From: DASWED01 sp036394995
GTDB lineage: Bacteria > Actinomycetota > UBA4738 > JACQTL01
Direction of reading: 5' to 3'
DNA: 37,811 nucleotides
Assembly (NCBI GenBank): GCA_036394995.1
Contig: DASWED010000095.1
Coordinates: 1-37,811, forward strand
Numbering within the stretch: the first letter of the stretch is position 1; each line of letters opens with the position of its first letter. Position numbers and translations under genes: made by a program. This document shows, one piece after another, positions 8,377 through 16,326 of the stretch. The notes under the pieces were generated by a model that was given only the letters and a program-made list of their open reading frames with translations, had not been told where the DNA came from and did not search any database.

Positions 8377-9416
8377 CACGCGCCCCCGTTGCAGATCGGG
8401 ACGATCTGGCGGATCTCCTCGGGCAGCGCCGTGCAGATCTGCTTGCGGTTCTCCTCGTCGCTGTTCCCCCCGATGAAGTTCGTGAACGCCGCCGAGCCGC
8501 TGCCGTCCTTGAGCATGTAGGGCGGGCTGGACAGCCGGTACACGTAGCGGTACAGGCCCTGGACCAGGTCGTGGAGCCCGCCCGGCCGGTCGGCGATGGC
8601 CTGGAGCACCACGTCGCCGTTGTCGATCATGCGGTCCCAGTCCTTCCGGTTGAGGATCACCAGGTCCGCCAGGTTGTCGGCGAAGGGCCTCACGGCCACC
8701 AGGGCCCGGTGCAAGGCGGCCTGGGCGCTCTTCGACGCGTAGACGGGCGCGCCCTGGTTCACTGCGTCGGCAAGCTTGTTGAGGTCGACGCCGCTGTTCC
8801 GCAGTGCCCCGAAGATGACCCGGAAGTCGTGGAGCGCCTGGAGCTGCGAGGGCAGGGTCCGCTGAAACTCGCCGGAGAGCGCCGCGTTGTAGCGGAGGCT
8901 CGCGGCGATGTCGTCGCCGTGTCCCCGGGCGCCGACGGCCAGCTCATGGATCACGGTGGCCAGGTCGTTCGGACGGATCGCGTCGAGGACGTTCACGCCG
9001 TCGGCCACGGCGTCTTCCAGCTCCGGCCCGATGTGGGTGGCCTCGATGCGGTCGCCGTCGGCCAGATACGGCCCGCCATAGCTGGGCACCCGGAGGTCCA
9101 CGAACTTCGCCCCCAGCAGGGTCTTCAGCGTGATGTACGCCTGGGCGTCCTGGGGGACGCGGTAGTTCGAATCGATCCGCAGCGTCACCTTCACGTCGCG
9201 GTCCCGGAGGTCGATCTCCTTGACCTTCCCGATCACGACGCCCCGCAGCCGGACGTCGGAGCCCGTCTGGAGCTGCTGGCCGGCCCGCGGGAGGTTCATG
9301 GACAGGTCGTACGTGTTGGCGTAGCCGCCGTACGCGTTCTTGATCGCCACATAGATCAGCGCGAACACCGCGATGATGACCACGGGACCCTTGATCCAGG
9401 CGGGCACGCGCTTCAT
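8376..9416 (-). CDS. mceA: Mce family protein, MceA position
   Basis: First Mce subunit, 346 aa, immediately after the two permease genes as in canonical mce operons. It has an N-terminal membrane segment (about 9-25, GPVVIIAVFALIYVAI). The MCE domain is at about 36-112 (NLPRAGQQLQTGSDVRLRGVVIG; LKTLLGAKFVDLRVP), followed by helical regions. The ATG at 9416 is 16 bases beyond the yrbEB stop and is preceded by GGAG at about six bases. The C-terminus carries two Cys (KQICTALPEE and IVPICNGG). Expected to form the base of the lipid channel that contacts the permease in the inner membrane. Substrate unknown. Confidence 0.9.
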   Translation of the reverse strand: MKRVPAWIKGPVVIIAVFALIYVAIKNAYGGYANTYDLSMNLPRAGQQLQTGSDVRLRGVVIGKVKEIDLRDRDVKVTLRIDSNYRVPQDAQAYITLKTLLGAKFVDLRVPSYGGPYLADGDRIEATHIGPELEDAVADGVNVLDAIRPNDLATVIHELAVGARGHGDDIAASLRYNAALSGEFQRTLPSQLQALHDFRVIFGALRNSGVDLNKLADAVNQGAPVYASKSAQAALHRALVAVRPFADNLADLVILNRKDWDRMIDNGDVVLQAIADRPGGLHDLVQGLYRYVYRLSSPPYMLKDGSGSAAFTNFIGGNSDEENRKQICTALPEEIRQIVPICNGGA

Positions 9417-9432
9417 CAGCGCTCCGCCCCCC

Positions 9433-10296
9433 TCATCCGGCGATCCTCACGGTGTCGGCGCCGCCCCAGAAGATCAGGGACAGGACGAGGTTGATGATGA
9501 CGACGCACACGATCGAGGTCCGGATGGCCCGGCCCGACGCCACGCCAACCCCCGCCGGCCCTCCGCTCGCGTTGTAGCCGTAGTAGCAGTGGATGAGCGT
9601 GACGATGACCGCGAAGATCACGGCCTTGATCACGCTGTACACGACGTCGATGGGCGGCAGGAACAGGTGGAAGTAGTGGACGTAGGTGCCCGGGTCAAGC
9701 GAGAAGAACTTCGTGACGATGGCCTCGGTGGCGATGTAGGAGGAGAACAGCGCCGCGAGGTACAGCGGGATCATCGTGATCAGCGCGGCCCAGATCCGGG
9801 TGGAGACCATGTACGTCATGGACGGCACGGCCATGACCTCCAGCGCGTCGATCTCGTCGGAGATCCTGGCGGCCCCGAGCTCGGCGGTGAACGACGTGCC
9901 GACCTGCGCCGCGAGGGCCACGCCGGCCACGAGCGGCGTGATCTCCCTGGTGTTCGCCCACGACGACACGAGCCCCGTGAAGGCCTGGGCCCCGATCTGG
10001 GAAAGGCCCTGGAACCCCTCCAGGCCCACCTGGGTGCCCGTGAAGAACGACATCGCGAAGATCACGAAGAAGGTCCCGGCACCCACCACCAGCGCCCCGA
10101 CCCCGATGGTGATGTCGGAGACCGTGGACGCGATGACCTTGCGGTACCGCAGGGCCGCGGGCATGGCCTTGATCGCCTTCGCGTAGAACCGGACCTGGTC
10201 GATCATCTGGTCGAACGGCTTCGACAGGATCTTGTTGGACCGGGCGAGCGGGCGGAACCGGCGGCCGCGCGGCATCGAGGCGGAGGCCGAGGCCAT
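9433..10296 (-). CDS. yrbEB: MlaE/YrbE-type ABC lipid permease, B subunit
   Basis: A 287-aa permease of the MlaE family. After a basic N-terminus (SMPRGRRFRPLARSNK) there are about five or six membrane segments, including ITIGVGALVVGAGTFFVIFA and VVYSVIKAVIFAVIVTLIHC. The conserved cytoplasmic helix is present (AQVGTSFTAELGAARISDEI, then DALEVMAVPSM). This is the signature region that contacts the ATPase. The start at 10296 overlaps the yrbEA stop in TAATG. The reading frame remains open far upstream, but that extension overlaps yrbEA and mkl and is spurious. YrbEA, YrbEB and the Mkl ATPase form the inner-membrane motor of the Mce importer. Confidence 0.92.
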   Translation of the reverse strand: MASASASMPRGRRFRPLARSNKILSKPFDQMIDQVRFYAKAIKAMPAALRYRKVIASTVSDITIGVGALVVGAGTFFVIFAMSFFTGTQVGLEGFQGLSQIGAQAFTGLVSSWANTREITPLVAGVALAAQVGTSFTAELGAARISDEIDALEVMAVPSMTYMVSTRIWAALITMIPLYLAALFSSYIATEAIVTKFFSLDPGTYVHYFHLFLPPIDVVYSVIKAVIFAVIVTLIHCYYGYNASGGPAGVGVASGRAIRTSIVCVVIINLVLSLIFWGGADTVRIAG

Positions 10297-11093
10297 TACA
10301 GCCCCCCTCCGAGCTTCTGGGGCACGAAATTGAAGTAGACGGCCGTGAGGATGAAGTTCAGGAAGAACAGCAGCAGGAACGTGATGACCACGGCCTGGTT
10401 CACGGCGTCGCCGACGCCCTTCGGCCCGCCCTTGGCGAAGAAGCCCTTGTAGCAGGCCACCATGCCCCCCACGAAGCCGAAGATCGCCGCCTTCATCAGC
10501 GCCATGAACAGGTCGGGGAGCTGTGAGAGCTCGTTGAAGCTGGAGAAGTAGCTGGAGGTCGTGCCGTGCTGCACGATCACCGCGAAGAACCATCCGCCGG
10601 CGATCCCCGCCACCGACACGATGGCGTCGAGCAGGATCGCCACCACCATCGCCGCCAGGATCCGGGGCATGATCAGGCGCTGGACGGGGTCGATGCCGAG
10701 GACCTCCATCGCGTCGATCTCGTCGCGGATCCGACGGGAACCCAGGTCGGCGCACATGGCCGAGCCGCCCGCCCCCGCGATCAGCAGCGCCGTGGCCACC
10801 GGGGCCTCCTCGCGGACGACCGCCAGAACCATCGCCGCGCCCATGTGGGCCTGCGCGGCCAGCTGGGTCAGGAACGACCCCACGTGCAGCGAGATGACCA
10901 TCCCGAACGGGATCGAGATCAGGATGACGGGGACCGTCGTGACCTTGGCCAGGAACCAGATCTGCTGGAGGAACTCCTCCAGGGGCCAGGGCCGGCGGAA
11001 GATCGTGTGGACCGACTCCAGGCCGACCGAGAACATCCGGCCGGCCTCGTCGACGAGGCGGAACGCGCGGCGGGGCGCGAGGCGGGCGGCCAC
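10296..11093 (-). CDS. yrbEA: MlaE/YrbE-type ABC lipid permease, A subunit
   Basis: A 265-aa MlaE-family permease. The conserved block EEAPVATALLIAGAGGSAMC followed by ADLGSRRIRDEIDAMEVLGI is the family hallmark. Hydrophobic segments flank it (VTTVPVILISIPFGMVISLH; ILAAMVVAILLDAIVSVAGI; VITFLLLFFLNFILTAVYF). The GTG start at 11093 lies two bases beyond the mkl stop, and the gene's own stop overlaps yrbEB. It heterodimerises with YrbEB in the inner membrane as part of the Mce lipid transporter. Confidence 0.92.
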   Translation of the reverse strand: MAARLAPRRAFRLVDEAGRMFSVGLESVHTIFRRPWPLEEFLQQIWFLAKVTTVPVILISIPFGMVISLHVGSFLTQLAAQAHMGAAMVLAVVREEAPVATALLIAGAGGSAMCADLGSRRIRDEIDAMEVLGIDPVQRLIMPRILAAMVVAILLDAIVSVAGIAGGWFFAVIVQHGTTSSYFSSFNELSQLPDLFMALMKAAIFGFVGGMVACYKGFFAKGGPKGVGDAVNQAVVITFLLLFFLNFILTAVYFNFVPQKLGGGL

Positions 11094-11095
11094 GG

Positions 11096-12277
11096 TCAGC
11101 CCCCCCGTTTCCCCTCGTCCTCGCCCTTCGGCTCGTCCTCGGGTCGGGCTTCGGGCTGGTCTTGCGTGCGGGCCTCGTCCGGCTGGGGCTCGCTGTCACC
11201 CCCGCCCGGAGCGGGGGCCTGCGGATCCGCGGCCTCGTCGGTGTCCTCGTCGCCGGCACCGGCGGGCTCCGGGTCCGGGTTCTCCTCGCGCGCCTCCGGC
11301 TTCCTCGCCTGGGCCCTCCCGCGATCCCCTTCCACCGGGGCGCCGGCCTCGCGCTCGAGGGCCTCGGTCTCCTCCGCGGACATGCCGGACGTGGACACGG
11401 CCTCGGGGTCGGCGCCGGGCCGGCCCTTGTCGGCCTCCTCGGACATCCCGATGGGGCCCTCGGTGGCGCCGGCCAGGAACTGGCGGACCACGGGGATGTC
11501 CGAGTTGAACATCTTCTCCTTGGTGTCGAACTTGACCAGGTTCCGCAGGTACAGCATCCCGATGAAGTCGGCCACCCGGCGGGCCGTGGCGATGTCGTGG
11601 GTGACCACGATGAACGTGGCACCGAGCTGGCGGTTGAGGTCCAGGATCAGCTCGTTCAGGAACGCCGTCCGGACGGGGTCGAGCCCGGAGTCCGGCTCGT
11701 CGAACATCACGATCTCGGGGTCGAGGACCAGGGCCCGGGCCAGCCCGGCCCGCTTCTTCATGCCGCCCGAGATCTCGCCGGGGAGCTTCTTCTCGGCCCC
11801 CTGGAGGCCGACCATCTTCAGCTTGTCGTCGACGATCTTCTTGATCTCGCGTTCGGGCTTGCGGGTGTGCTCGCGCAGCGGGAACGCGACGTTGTCGTAG
11901 ATGTTCATGGACCCGAACAGGGCCCCGTCCTGGAACAGCACGCCGAACTTGCGGCGGATCTTGTACAGCTCGCGGGAGGACAGCTTCACGATGTCCTTGC
12001 CGTCGATGATGATCTCGCCGCGCTCGGGCTTGAGCAGCCCCATGACGTTCTTGAGGAACACGGACTTGCCCGTGCCGGACGGCCCGAGCATGAGGGTGAT
12101 CTTCCCCTTCGGGATGTCGCACGTGATGTCGTCGAGGATGGTCTGGGACCCGAACGACTTCGTCAGGCCCCGGACGGAAATCTCGGTCTCGAGGCCGTCG
12201 CCGGCCTGACCGTTCCCGTGTCCGTTGGCCTGCGTTGTGTCGGAACGCGGAAGCACCGCGGTGTCCGTGGGTTGCAC
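11096..12277 (-). CDS. mkl: Mce transporter ATPase (Mkl/MceG-like)
   Basis: ABC ATPase that powers the Mce/YrbE importer, 393 aa. Walker A is GPSGTGKS at 65-72, the Q-loop Gln is 116, the signature ISGGMKKR is at 169-176, Walker B IVMFDEP at 189-195 and the switch His is 227. The GGMKKR form of the signature is typical of Mkl/MlaF ATPases. Residues from about 280 to the end form a long acidic, Pro/Glu/Asp-rich tail without predicted structure, longer than the ATPase core needs. The GTG at 12277 follows GAGGGGGAG at about three to four bases. The frame is open further upstream, but that would run across the divergent gene's start. First gene of the operon. Confidence 0.9.
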   Translation of the reverse strand: MQPTDTAVLPRSDTTQANGHGNGQAGDGLETEISVRGLTKSFGSQTILDDITCDIPKGKITLMLGPSGTGKSVFLKNVMGLLKPERGEIIIDGKDIVKLSSRELYKIRRKFGVLFQDGALFGSMNIYDNVAFPLREHTRKPEREIKKIVDDKLKMVGLQGAEKKLPGEISGGMKKRAGLARALVLDPEIVMFDEPDSGLDPVRTAFLNELILDLNRQLGATFIVVTHDIATARRVADFIGMLYLRNLVKFDTKEKMFNSDIPVVRQFLAGATEGPIGMSEEADKGRPGADPEAVSTSGMSAEETEALEREAGAPVEGDRGRAQARKPEAREENPDPEPAGAGDEDTDEAADPQAPAPGGGDSEPQPDEARTQDQPEARPEDEPKGEDEGKRGG

Positions 12278-12372
12278 GATCTCCCCCTCGTCCTCACCCT
12301 CGTGGGCGTGTCTGTGTGCGGACTCGCCGTTGTTTCCCCGTTCCCGGCGCGTGGAAACCACGGGGGGCGGAA
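12278..12372. promoter_or_regulatory. Divergent promoter region with inverted repeat
   Basis: This 95-base gap separates the starts of the mce operon (left) and the cyclo-ligase-like gene (right), so it must contain both promoters unless they lie inside the genes. An inverted repeat GTTTCC (12332-12337) / GGAAAC (12353-12358) with a 15-base spacer sits near the right-hand start and could be an operator. I cannot pick clear -35 and -10 boxes. Confidence 0.4.
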
Positions 12373-13191
12373 ATGAACGGTCGAACGCGCAGGTCAGGGA
12401 CCACTCGCGGCGGTCCGGGCGAGCCACCCGAGGGCTCGCGAGCCGGACGCGATCCGCACCTGGAACGGCTGTCGGAGCGGAAGCAGGAGGTCCGCGAGCG
12501 GGTGTGGGCGGCCCTGGAGCGGGAGCGGGCCGCCCGGTTCCCGGGGGCCCGGGGAAGGATCCCGAACTTCGTGGGGGCCGAACGGGCCGCCGAGCGCCTG
12601 GCCCAGACGCCCGAGTGGAACGCCGCCGGGACGATCAAGGCCAATCCCGACGCCCCGCAGCTCCCGGTCCGGGCCCGGGCCCTGGCTGACGGAAAGATCG
12701 TGTACATGGCGGTCCCGCGCCTGGCCGCCGAGCGCCCGTTCCTGCTCCTGGATCCCTCGCGCCTCCAGGTCTCGCCCAGGGCCGCGGCCTCCATCCGCGG
12801 GGCGGCGTCGGCCGGGAGGCCGGTGAAGGTCGAGGACCTCGAGCACGTGGACCTCGTGGTGTGCGGGACCGTCGCCGTGAACCGCTCAGGCGCCCGGATC
12901 GGCAAGGGCGGCGGCTACTCGGACCTGGAGTTCGCCCTCCTCACGGAATCCGGCGCCATCGACGACCGGACCGCCATCGCCACCACCGTCCACCCGCTCC
13001 AGGTCCTGTCCGGCCGCCTCCCCGAGACCGGGCACGACTTCCGCGTGGACCTGGTGGTGACGCCTGACGAGGCGTACCGGCCGCGCGCGCGGGACCGCCC
13101 CACCGGCATCCTGTGGGACCACCTCGACGACGAGAGGATCGCCGCGATCCCGGCTCTCCGTGAGATCCGTCGCGGACCCGGTGGTGCTTGA
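12373..13191 (+). CDS. 5-formyltetrahydrofolate cyclo-ligase-like (MTHFS-domain) protein
   Basis: A 272-aa protein with the 5-FCL fold signatures. The N-terminal helix SERKQEVRERVWAAL (about 35-48) matches the family's substrate/ATP-binding start, and VDLVVCGTVAVNRSGARIG leads into GKGGGYSDLEF at 177-187. Classical 5-FCL has GRGGGYYDR here, while the YSDLE version is typical of the MTHFSD/COG0212-type subfamily. The expected activity is ATP-dependent conversion of 5-formyl-THF to 5,10-methenyl-THF, but the subfamily may differ. The ATG at 12373 has GGGCGGA just upstream. An unrelated Arg/Pro-rich stretch would be added by earlier starts. Convergent with the acyl-CoA synthetase, 21 bases between stops. 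Confidence 0.75.
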   Translation: MNGRTRRSGTTRGGPGEPPEGSRAGRDPHLERLSERKQEVRERVWAALERERAARFPGARGRIPNFVGAERAAERLAQTPEWNAAGTIKANPDAPQLPVRARALADGKIVYMAVPRLAAERPFLLLDPSRLQVSPRAAASIRGAASAGRPVKVEDLEHVDLVVCGTVAVNRSGARIGKGGGYSDLEFALLTESGAIDDRTAIATTVHPLQVLSGRLPETGHDFRVDLVVTPDEAYRPRARDRPTGILWDHLDDERIAAIPALREIRRGPGGA

Positions 13192-13212
13192 CGACCGATC
13201 GTCCTCTGGGAA

Positions 13213-14865
13213 TCAGGCCGGGAGCCGCGAGCCCTTCGAGCCGTCGCGCTCCTCGAGGAGCGCCGGGAGGTCGCGGCGGAGGATCTTCCCCGTGGAGGTC
13301 CTGGGGAGGCCTCCCGGCACCACGTTCACCACCCGCGGGACCTTGAACGACGCGAGCGCCTCGCGGCAGGCTTCCTCGACCGCCGCCGGGCTCGCCGTAC
13401 CCTCCACGAACGCCGCCAGCACGCGGCCGTACTGGCGGTCGGGGATCCCGACCACGGCGACGTCGATCACGCCCTCGAGCTTCCCGATCACCGACTCCAC
13501 CTCGGCCGGGTACACGTTCTCGCCGCCCACGACCACCATGTCGTCGGCCCGGCCCTCGACGAACAGCCGGCCCTCCTCGTCGATCCGGCCGATGTCGCCC
13601 ATCGACAGGAAGCCCTCCCGTTCGTCGGTGCCCTCGCCGGACTGGTACCCCTCGAACAGCACGTCGCTGCGGACGTGGAGCGTGCCCCGCTCCCCCCGAC
13701 CCAGGCGCCTCCCGTCGTCGTCGAACACCACCACCTCCACGCCCCGCACGGCGTGCCCGGCCGTCCGGGGGTCGGCCGCGATGTCCTCGGGGGTGGCCAC
13801 GGCCACCCATCCGCCCTCCGTGGAGCCGTACACGTCGTACAGGACGTCGCCGAACAGCTCCCGGGTCTCGGCACGGAGCTCCGGCGACATCGCCGACCCG
13901 CTCACCACCACGGCCCGGAGCCCCTCCGGCCGGTCCCTCCGCTTGGCGGCCGGGAGGTCCAGGATCCGCCGGATCATCACCGGGACGAGCGCCACGACCG
14001 TGGCGTCGTGCTCGCGGATCAGTTCCAGGGTGCCCTCCGGCTCGAACTTGTCCGGAAGCACGAACGTGGCGCCGAGGGCCATGCCCAGCGACAGCATCAG
14101 CAGCCCGAACGAATGGAACAGGGGCGCCGGGCACACGATGACGTCGTCGCGGCGGATCGGCACCGCCGACAGGAGCCCGGCGATGGCCGCTGGCCCGCTC
14201 GACCGGGGGCTCCGCGCCGCGGCCTTGGGCGTCCCCGTGGTCCCGGACGTGTGGATCACCACCCGCCCGTGGCGCCGGGGGACGGCCACCGGGAACAGCG
14301 GGACCGGCGGCTCGGTCCGCAGCAGTGCCTCGTAGGCCTCGCCCGTCTGCACGAGCGCCGTCCGCTTCGGGATCCCCGCTGCGATCGGCTCGGCGTGTCG
14401 GGGGTCGGCGATCAGTACCTTCGGCCGGAGGCGTTCGAGGAGGGCCACGATCTCCGGCTCACGGCCCCACGTGTTGAGCGGGGCGATAGCCACGCCGAGC
14501 TTCTGCGCCGCCACCATGGACTCCACCGCCTCCCGGCCGTTGCGCACGAGCGTCGCCACCGTGTCGCCGGGGCCGATGCCCTGCGACGCCATGACCCGGG
14601 CCAGCCGTGCGCTCCGCTGTTCGAGCTGGAGCCAGGTCAGCGTTCCCTCCCGGTCGTGCAGGGCGATCCGGGCGGGAGAGGACAGCGCGTTGATCTGGAC
14701 GGCGATGCCCAGCGAGACGCCCCGTCCGATCAGCCACGGTGTGGTCAGCCACGCCGCGGTGGCCCGCAGCGGGCTCACCGCGCCGGTGCGGACCACGGCC
14801 AGGCCGGCGCGCGGATCGAGCGCACCGGCCACGCGCCGGAGGAATCGGAACGGATCGAATGCCAC
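13213..14865 (-). CDS. AMP-binding acyl-CoA synthetase/ligase
   Basis: A 550-aa member of the adenylate-forming superfamily. The P-loop-like motif HTSGTTGTPK is at 205-214, YGSTEG at 346-351 and GDIG at about 423. The hinge region GRADDMVVVGGENVYPAEVE is at 438-457, and the catalytic Lys is in PRTSTGKILRRDL (Lys527). It should activate a carboxylic acid, probably a fatty or aromatic acid, to its CoA thioester; the substrate cannot be read from sequence. Its location beside the mce operon suggests activation of imported lipids (inference). The GTG at 14865 is preceded by GGAGG five bases upstream, which decides the start over a longer frame that runs to 14970. A stable hairpin sits just before this binding site. 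Confidence 0.88.
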   Translation of the reverse strand: MAFDPFRFLRRVAGALDPRAGLAVVRTGAVSPLRATAAWLTTPWLIGRGVSLGIAVQINALSSPARIALHDREGTLTWLQLEQRSARLARVMASQGIGPGDTVATLVRNGREAVESMVAAQKLGVAIAPLNTWGREPEIVALLERLRPKVLIADPRHAEPIAAGIPKRTALVQTGEAYEALLRTEPPVPLFPVAVPRRHGRVVIHTSGTTGTPKAAARSPRSSGPAAIAGLLSAVPIRRDDVIVCPAPLFHSFGLLMLSLGMALGATFVLPDKFEPEGTLELIREHDATVVALVPVMIRRILDLPAAKRRDRPEGLRAVVVSGSAMSPELRAETRELFGDVLYDVYGSTEGGWVAVATPEDIAADPRTAGHAVRGVEVVVFDDDGRRLGRGERGTLHVRSDVLFEGYQSGEGTDEREGFLSMGDIGRIDEEGRLFVEGRADDMVVVGGENVYPAEVESVIGKLEGVIDVAVVGIPDRQYGRVLAAFVEGTASPAAVEEACREALASFKVPRVVNVVPGGLPRTSTGKILRRDLPALLEERDGSKGSRLPA

Positions 14866-14870
14866 GGCGA

Positions 14871-14891
14871 CCTCCGGAGGAATCTTCCTCC
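14871..14891 (-). promoter_or_regulatory. Hairpin overlapping the acyl-CoA synthetase leader
   Basis: On the plus strand GGAGGAA (14876-14882) and TTCCTCC (14885-14891) form a perfect inverted repeat with two bases between. CCTCCGGAGG (14871-14880) is also palindromic. In the mRNA of the minus-strand gene this places a hairpin against, and partly competing for, the GGAGG ribosome binding site. It may modulate translation, or may simply be a chance purine-rich palindrome. Confidence 0.35.
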
Positions 14892-14986
14892 CAACTCGCC
14901 ACTCACGCGGCCCGTCGTGTTTGTGGCAGGTCCCCGGCGGGGAATCCTTCGAGCCGTCCCGCGCCGACACCCGAGGGGGTCACCGC

Positions 14987-16264
14987 ATGCGTCGCCGATT
15001 CCTGCTCACCGCATCCGCAGCACTGGTCTTCGCCGGGGTTGCCACCACCGTGGTGGTCTCCCCGTCAGCGGGCGCCACCGCGTCGTCCCGGATGGGGCCA
15101 CCCGTCACCGTGGGCACCGACGGGAACGAGCCGCTGGTGAAGGTGGCGCCCGACGGGACCCTGTACATCAGCGCGCTCGAGTACCTGTACGTCTCCCGCG
15201 ACCAGGGCCGGACGTGGTTCCGCTCGCCCGGCACCATCTACAGCGATCCGGAGAGCGGCGGCCAGGGCGTGAACCTGAACACCGACAGCTCGGTCGCCGT
15301 CGATCCGGGTGGCCGTCTGTACTTCACGTTCGACTACCCATATGCCGGCGTGACCGCCGTGTGCACCAGCGACGACCGGGCCCAGCACTTCACCTGCGAC
15401 GAGAAGACCGTGCCCGGCGGGACCGACCGCATGTGGATCGCGGCGCCCACCACCCATCAGGCGTATCTGGTCACGAACGAGGGGCTGTACCAGACGCTGT
15501 TCTTCACCTCGTCGGATCGCGGCGCGTCGTGGACGCCCGCCGGGACCGTGACCTCCACCCTCGACCCCAACACCGGCGAGTTGGTGTCGTCGCCGGACGG
15601 AACGCACCTCTACCAGGCCTACATCGACAACAGCACGAACCTCACCGCGACCGACGACGAGCTGTCCGGGCCCCTGGCCATGCACGTCTGGGACCCAGCA
15701 GGCGGAGTGCCTCAGGACCTTCCGATCCCGCTCCCGGGCGGGGCGGCGCTCCCCAGCCTGGCCGTCACGCCGAACGGAACGATCTACGTGGCCAGCGAGG
15801 GCGTGAGCGGCACCGACGCGACCGGCAACCCGACCGGCAAGGACGTCCGGGTGGCCCGCTCCACCGACGGCGGGAAGACGTGGGCCGTGCTGCCGGCTCT
15901 TCCGGGGACCTCGTCCGGCACGGCGGCGTTCACCGCGATCGCCGCGGCGGACGACGGCCACATCGGGGTCCTGTACTACCAGACCACGGCCGGGGGCCGC
16001 GCCGACGCGGTGAACGGGACGTGGAACGTGATGTGGGCGGAGACGAAGGGCGCGGCCGCCGCCCGCCCCAGCTGGAACGTCAGGACCATCGAGACGAACG
16101 TGCACCACGGCGCGATGTGCACCACCGCCGGCTGCACCGGAGCCAACCGCTACTCGGGCGACTTCATCGACGCCGAGTTCGATTCCCTGGGACGGCCGTA
16201 CCTCACCTGGAACCGCGACACCACCGGCAAGGTCGAGGTCAGGTTCGCCGGACCCCGCCGGTAG
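14987..16264 (+). CDS. Secreted BNR/Asp-box beta-propeller protein (sialidase-like fold)
   Basis: A 425-aa exported protein. The signal peptide RRRFLLTASAALVFAGVATT ends around residue 30 (SAGA-TAS). Three Asp-box (BNR) motifs are visible: SRDQGRTW 70-77, SSDRGASW 175-182 and STDGGKTW 292-299, so a beta-propeller like those of sialidases and related exo-enzymes is expected. I do not see a convincing full set of neuraminidase catalytic residues, so sialidase activity should not be assumed. Cys pairs (CTSDDRAQHFTC; CTTAGC) suggest disulfides. The ATG at 14987 follows GAGGGGG. The gene ends in a strong hairpin and faces the acyl-CoA synthetase start divergently. Confidence 0.75.
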   Translation: MRRRFLLTASAALVFAGVATTVVVSPSAGATASSRMGPPVTVGTDGNEPLVKVAPDGTLYISALEYLYVSRDQGRTWFRSPGTIYSDPESGGQGVNLNTDSSVAVDPGGRLYFTFDYPYAGVTAVCTSDDRAQHFTCDEKTVPGGTDRMWIAAPTTHQAYLVTNEGLYQTLFFTSSDRGASWTPAGTVTSTLDPNTGELVSSPDGTHLYQAYIDNSTNLTATDDELSGPLAMHVWDPAGGVPQDLPIPLPGGAALPSLAVTPNGTIYVASEGVSGTDATGNPTGKDVRVARSTDGGKTWAVLPALPGTSSGTAAFTAIAAADDGHIGVLYYQTTAGGRADAVNGTWNVMWAETKGAAAARPSWNVRTIETNVHHGAMCTTAGCTGANRYSGDFIDAEFDSLGRPYLTWNRDTTGKVEVRFAGPRR

Positions 16265-16300
16265 CCCGCCCCGGGGGGGGTGGTTGGTCCCGGGGCGGGC
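16264..16300. terminator. Strong GC hairpin between convergent genes
   Basis: GCCCGCCCCGGG (16264-16275) pairs perfectly with CCCGGGGCGGGC (16289-16300) around a 13-base loop, starting at the last base of the propeller gene's stop codon. The minus-strand deacetylase gene ends 27 bases to the right. There is no T-tract, so this is most likely a bidirectional terminator or mRNA 3' end stabiliser of the type common in GC-rich actinobacteria. Confidence 0.75.
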
Positions 16301-16326
16301 GCGGATCGTGCTCGTCCGGCAGTGGT

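Noticed and set aside
16264..16300. Rho-independent terminator with T-tract or small RNA
   Set aside because: The hairpin is real, but there is no T-tract or promoter, so only a general terminator/3' stabiliser call is made.
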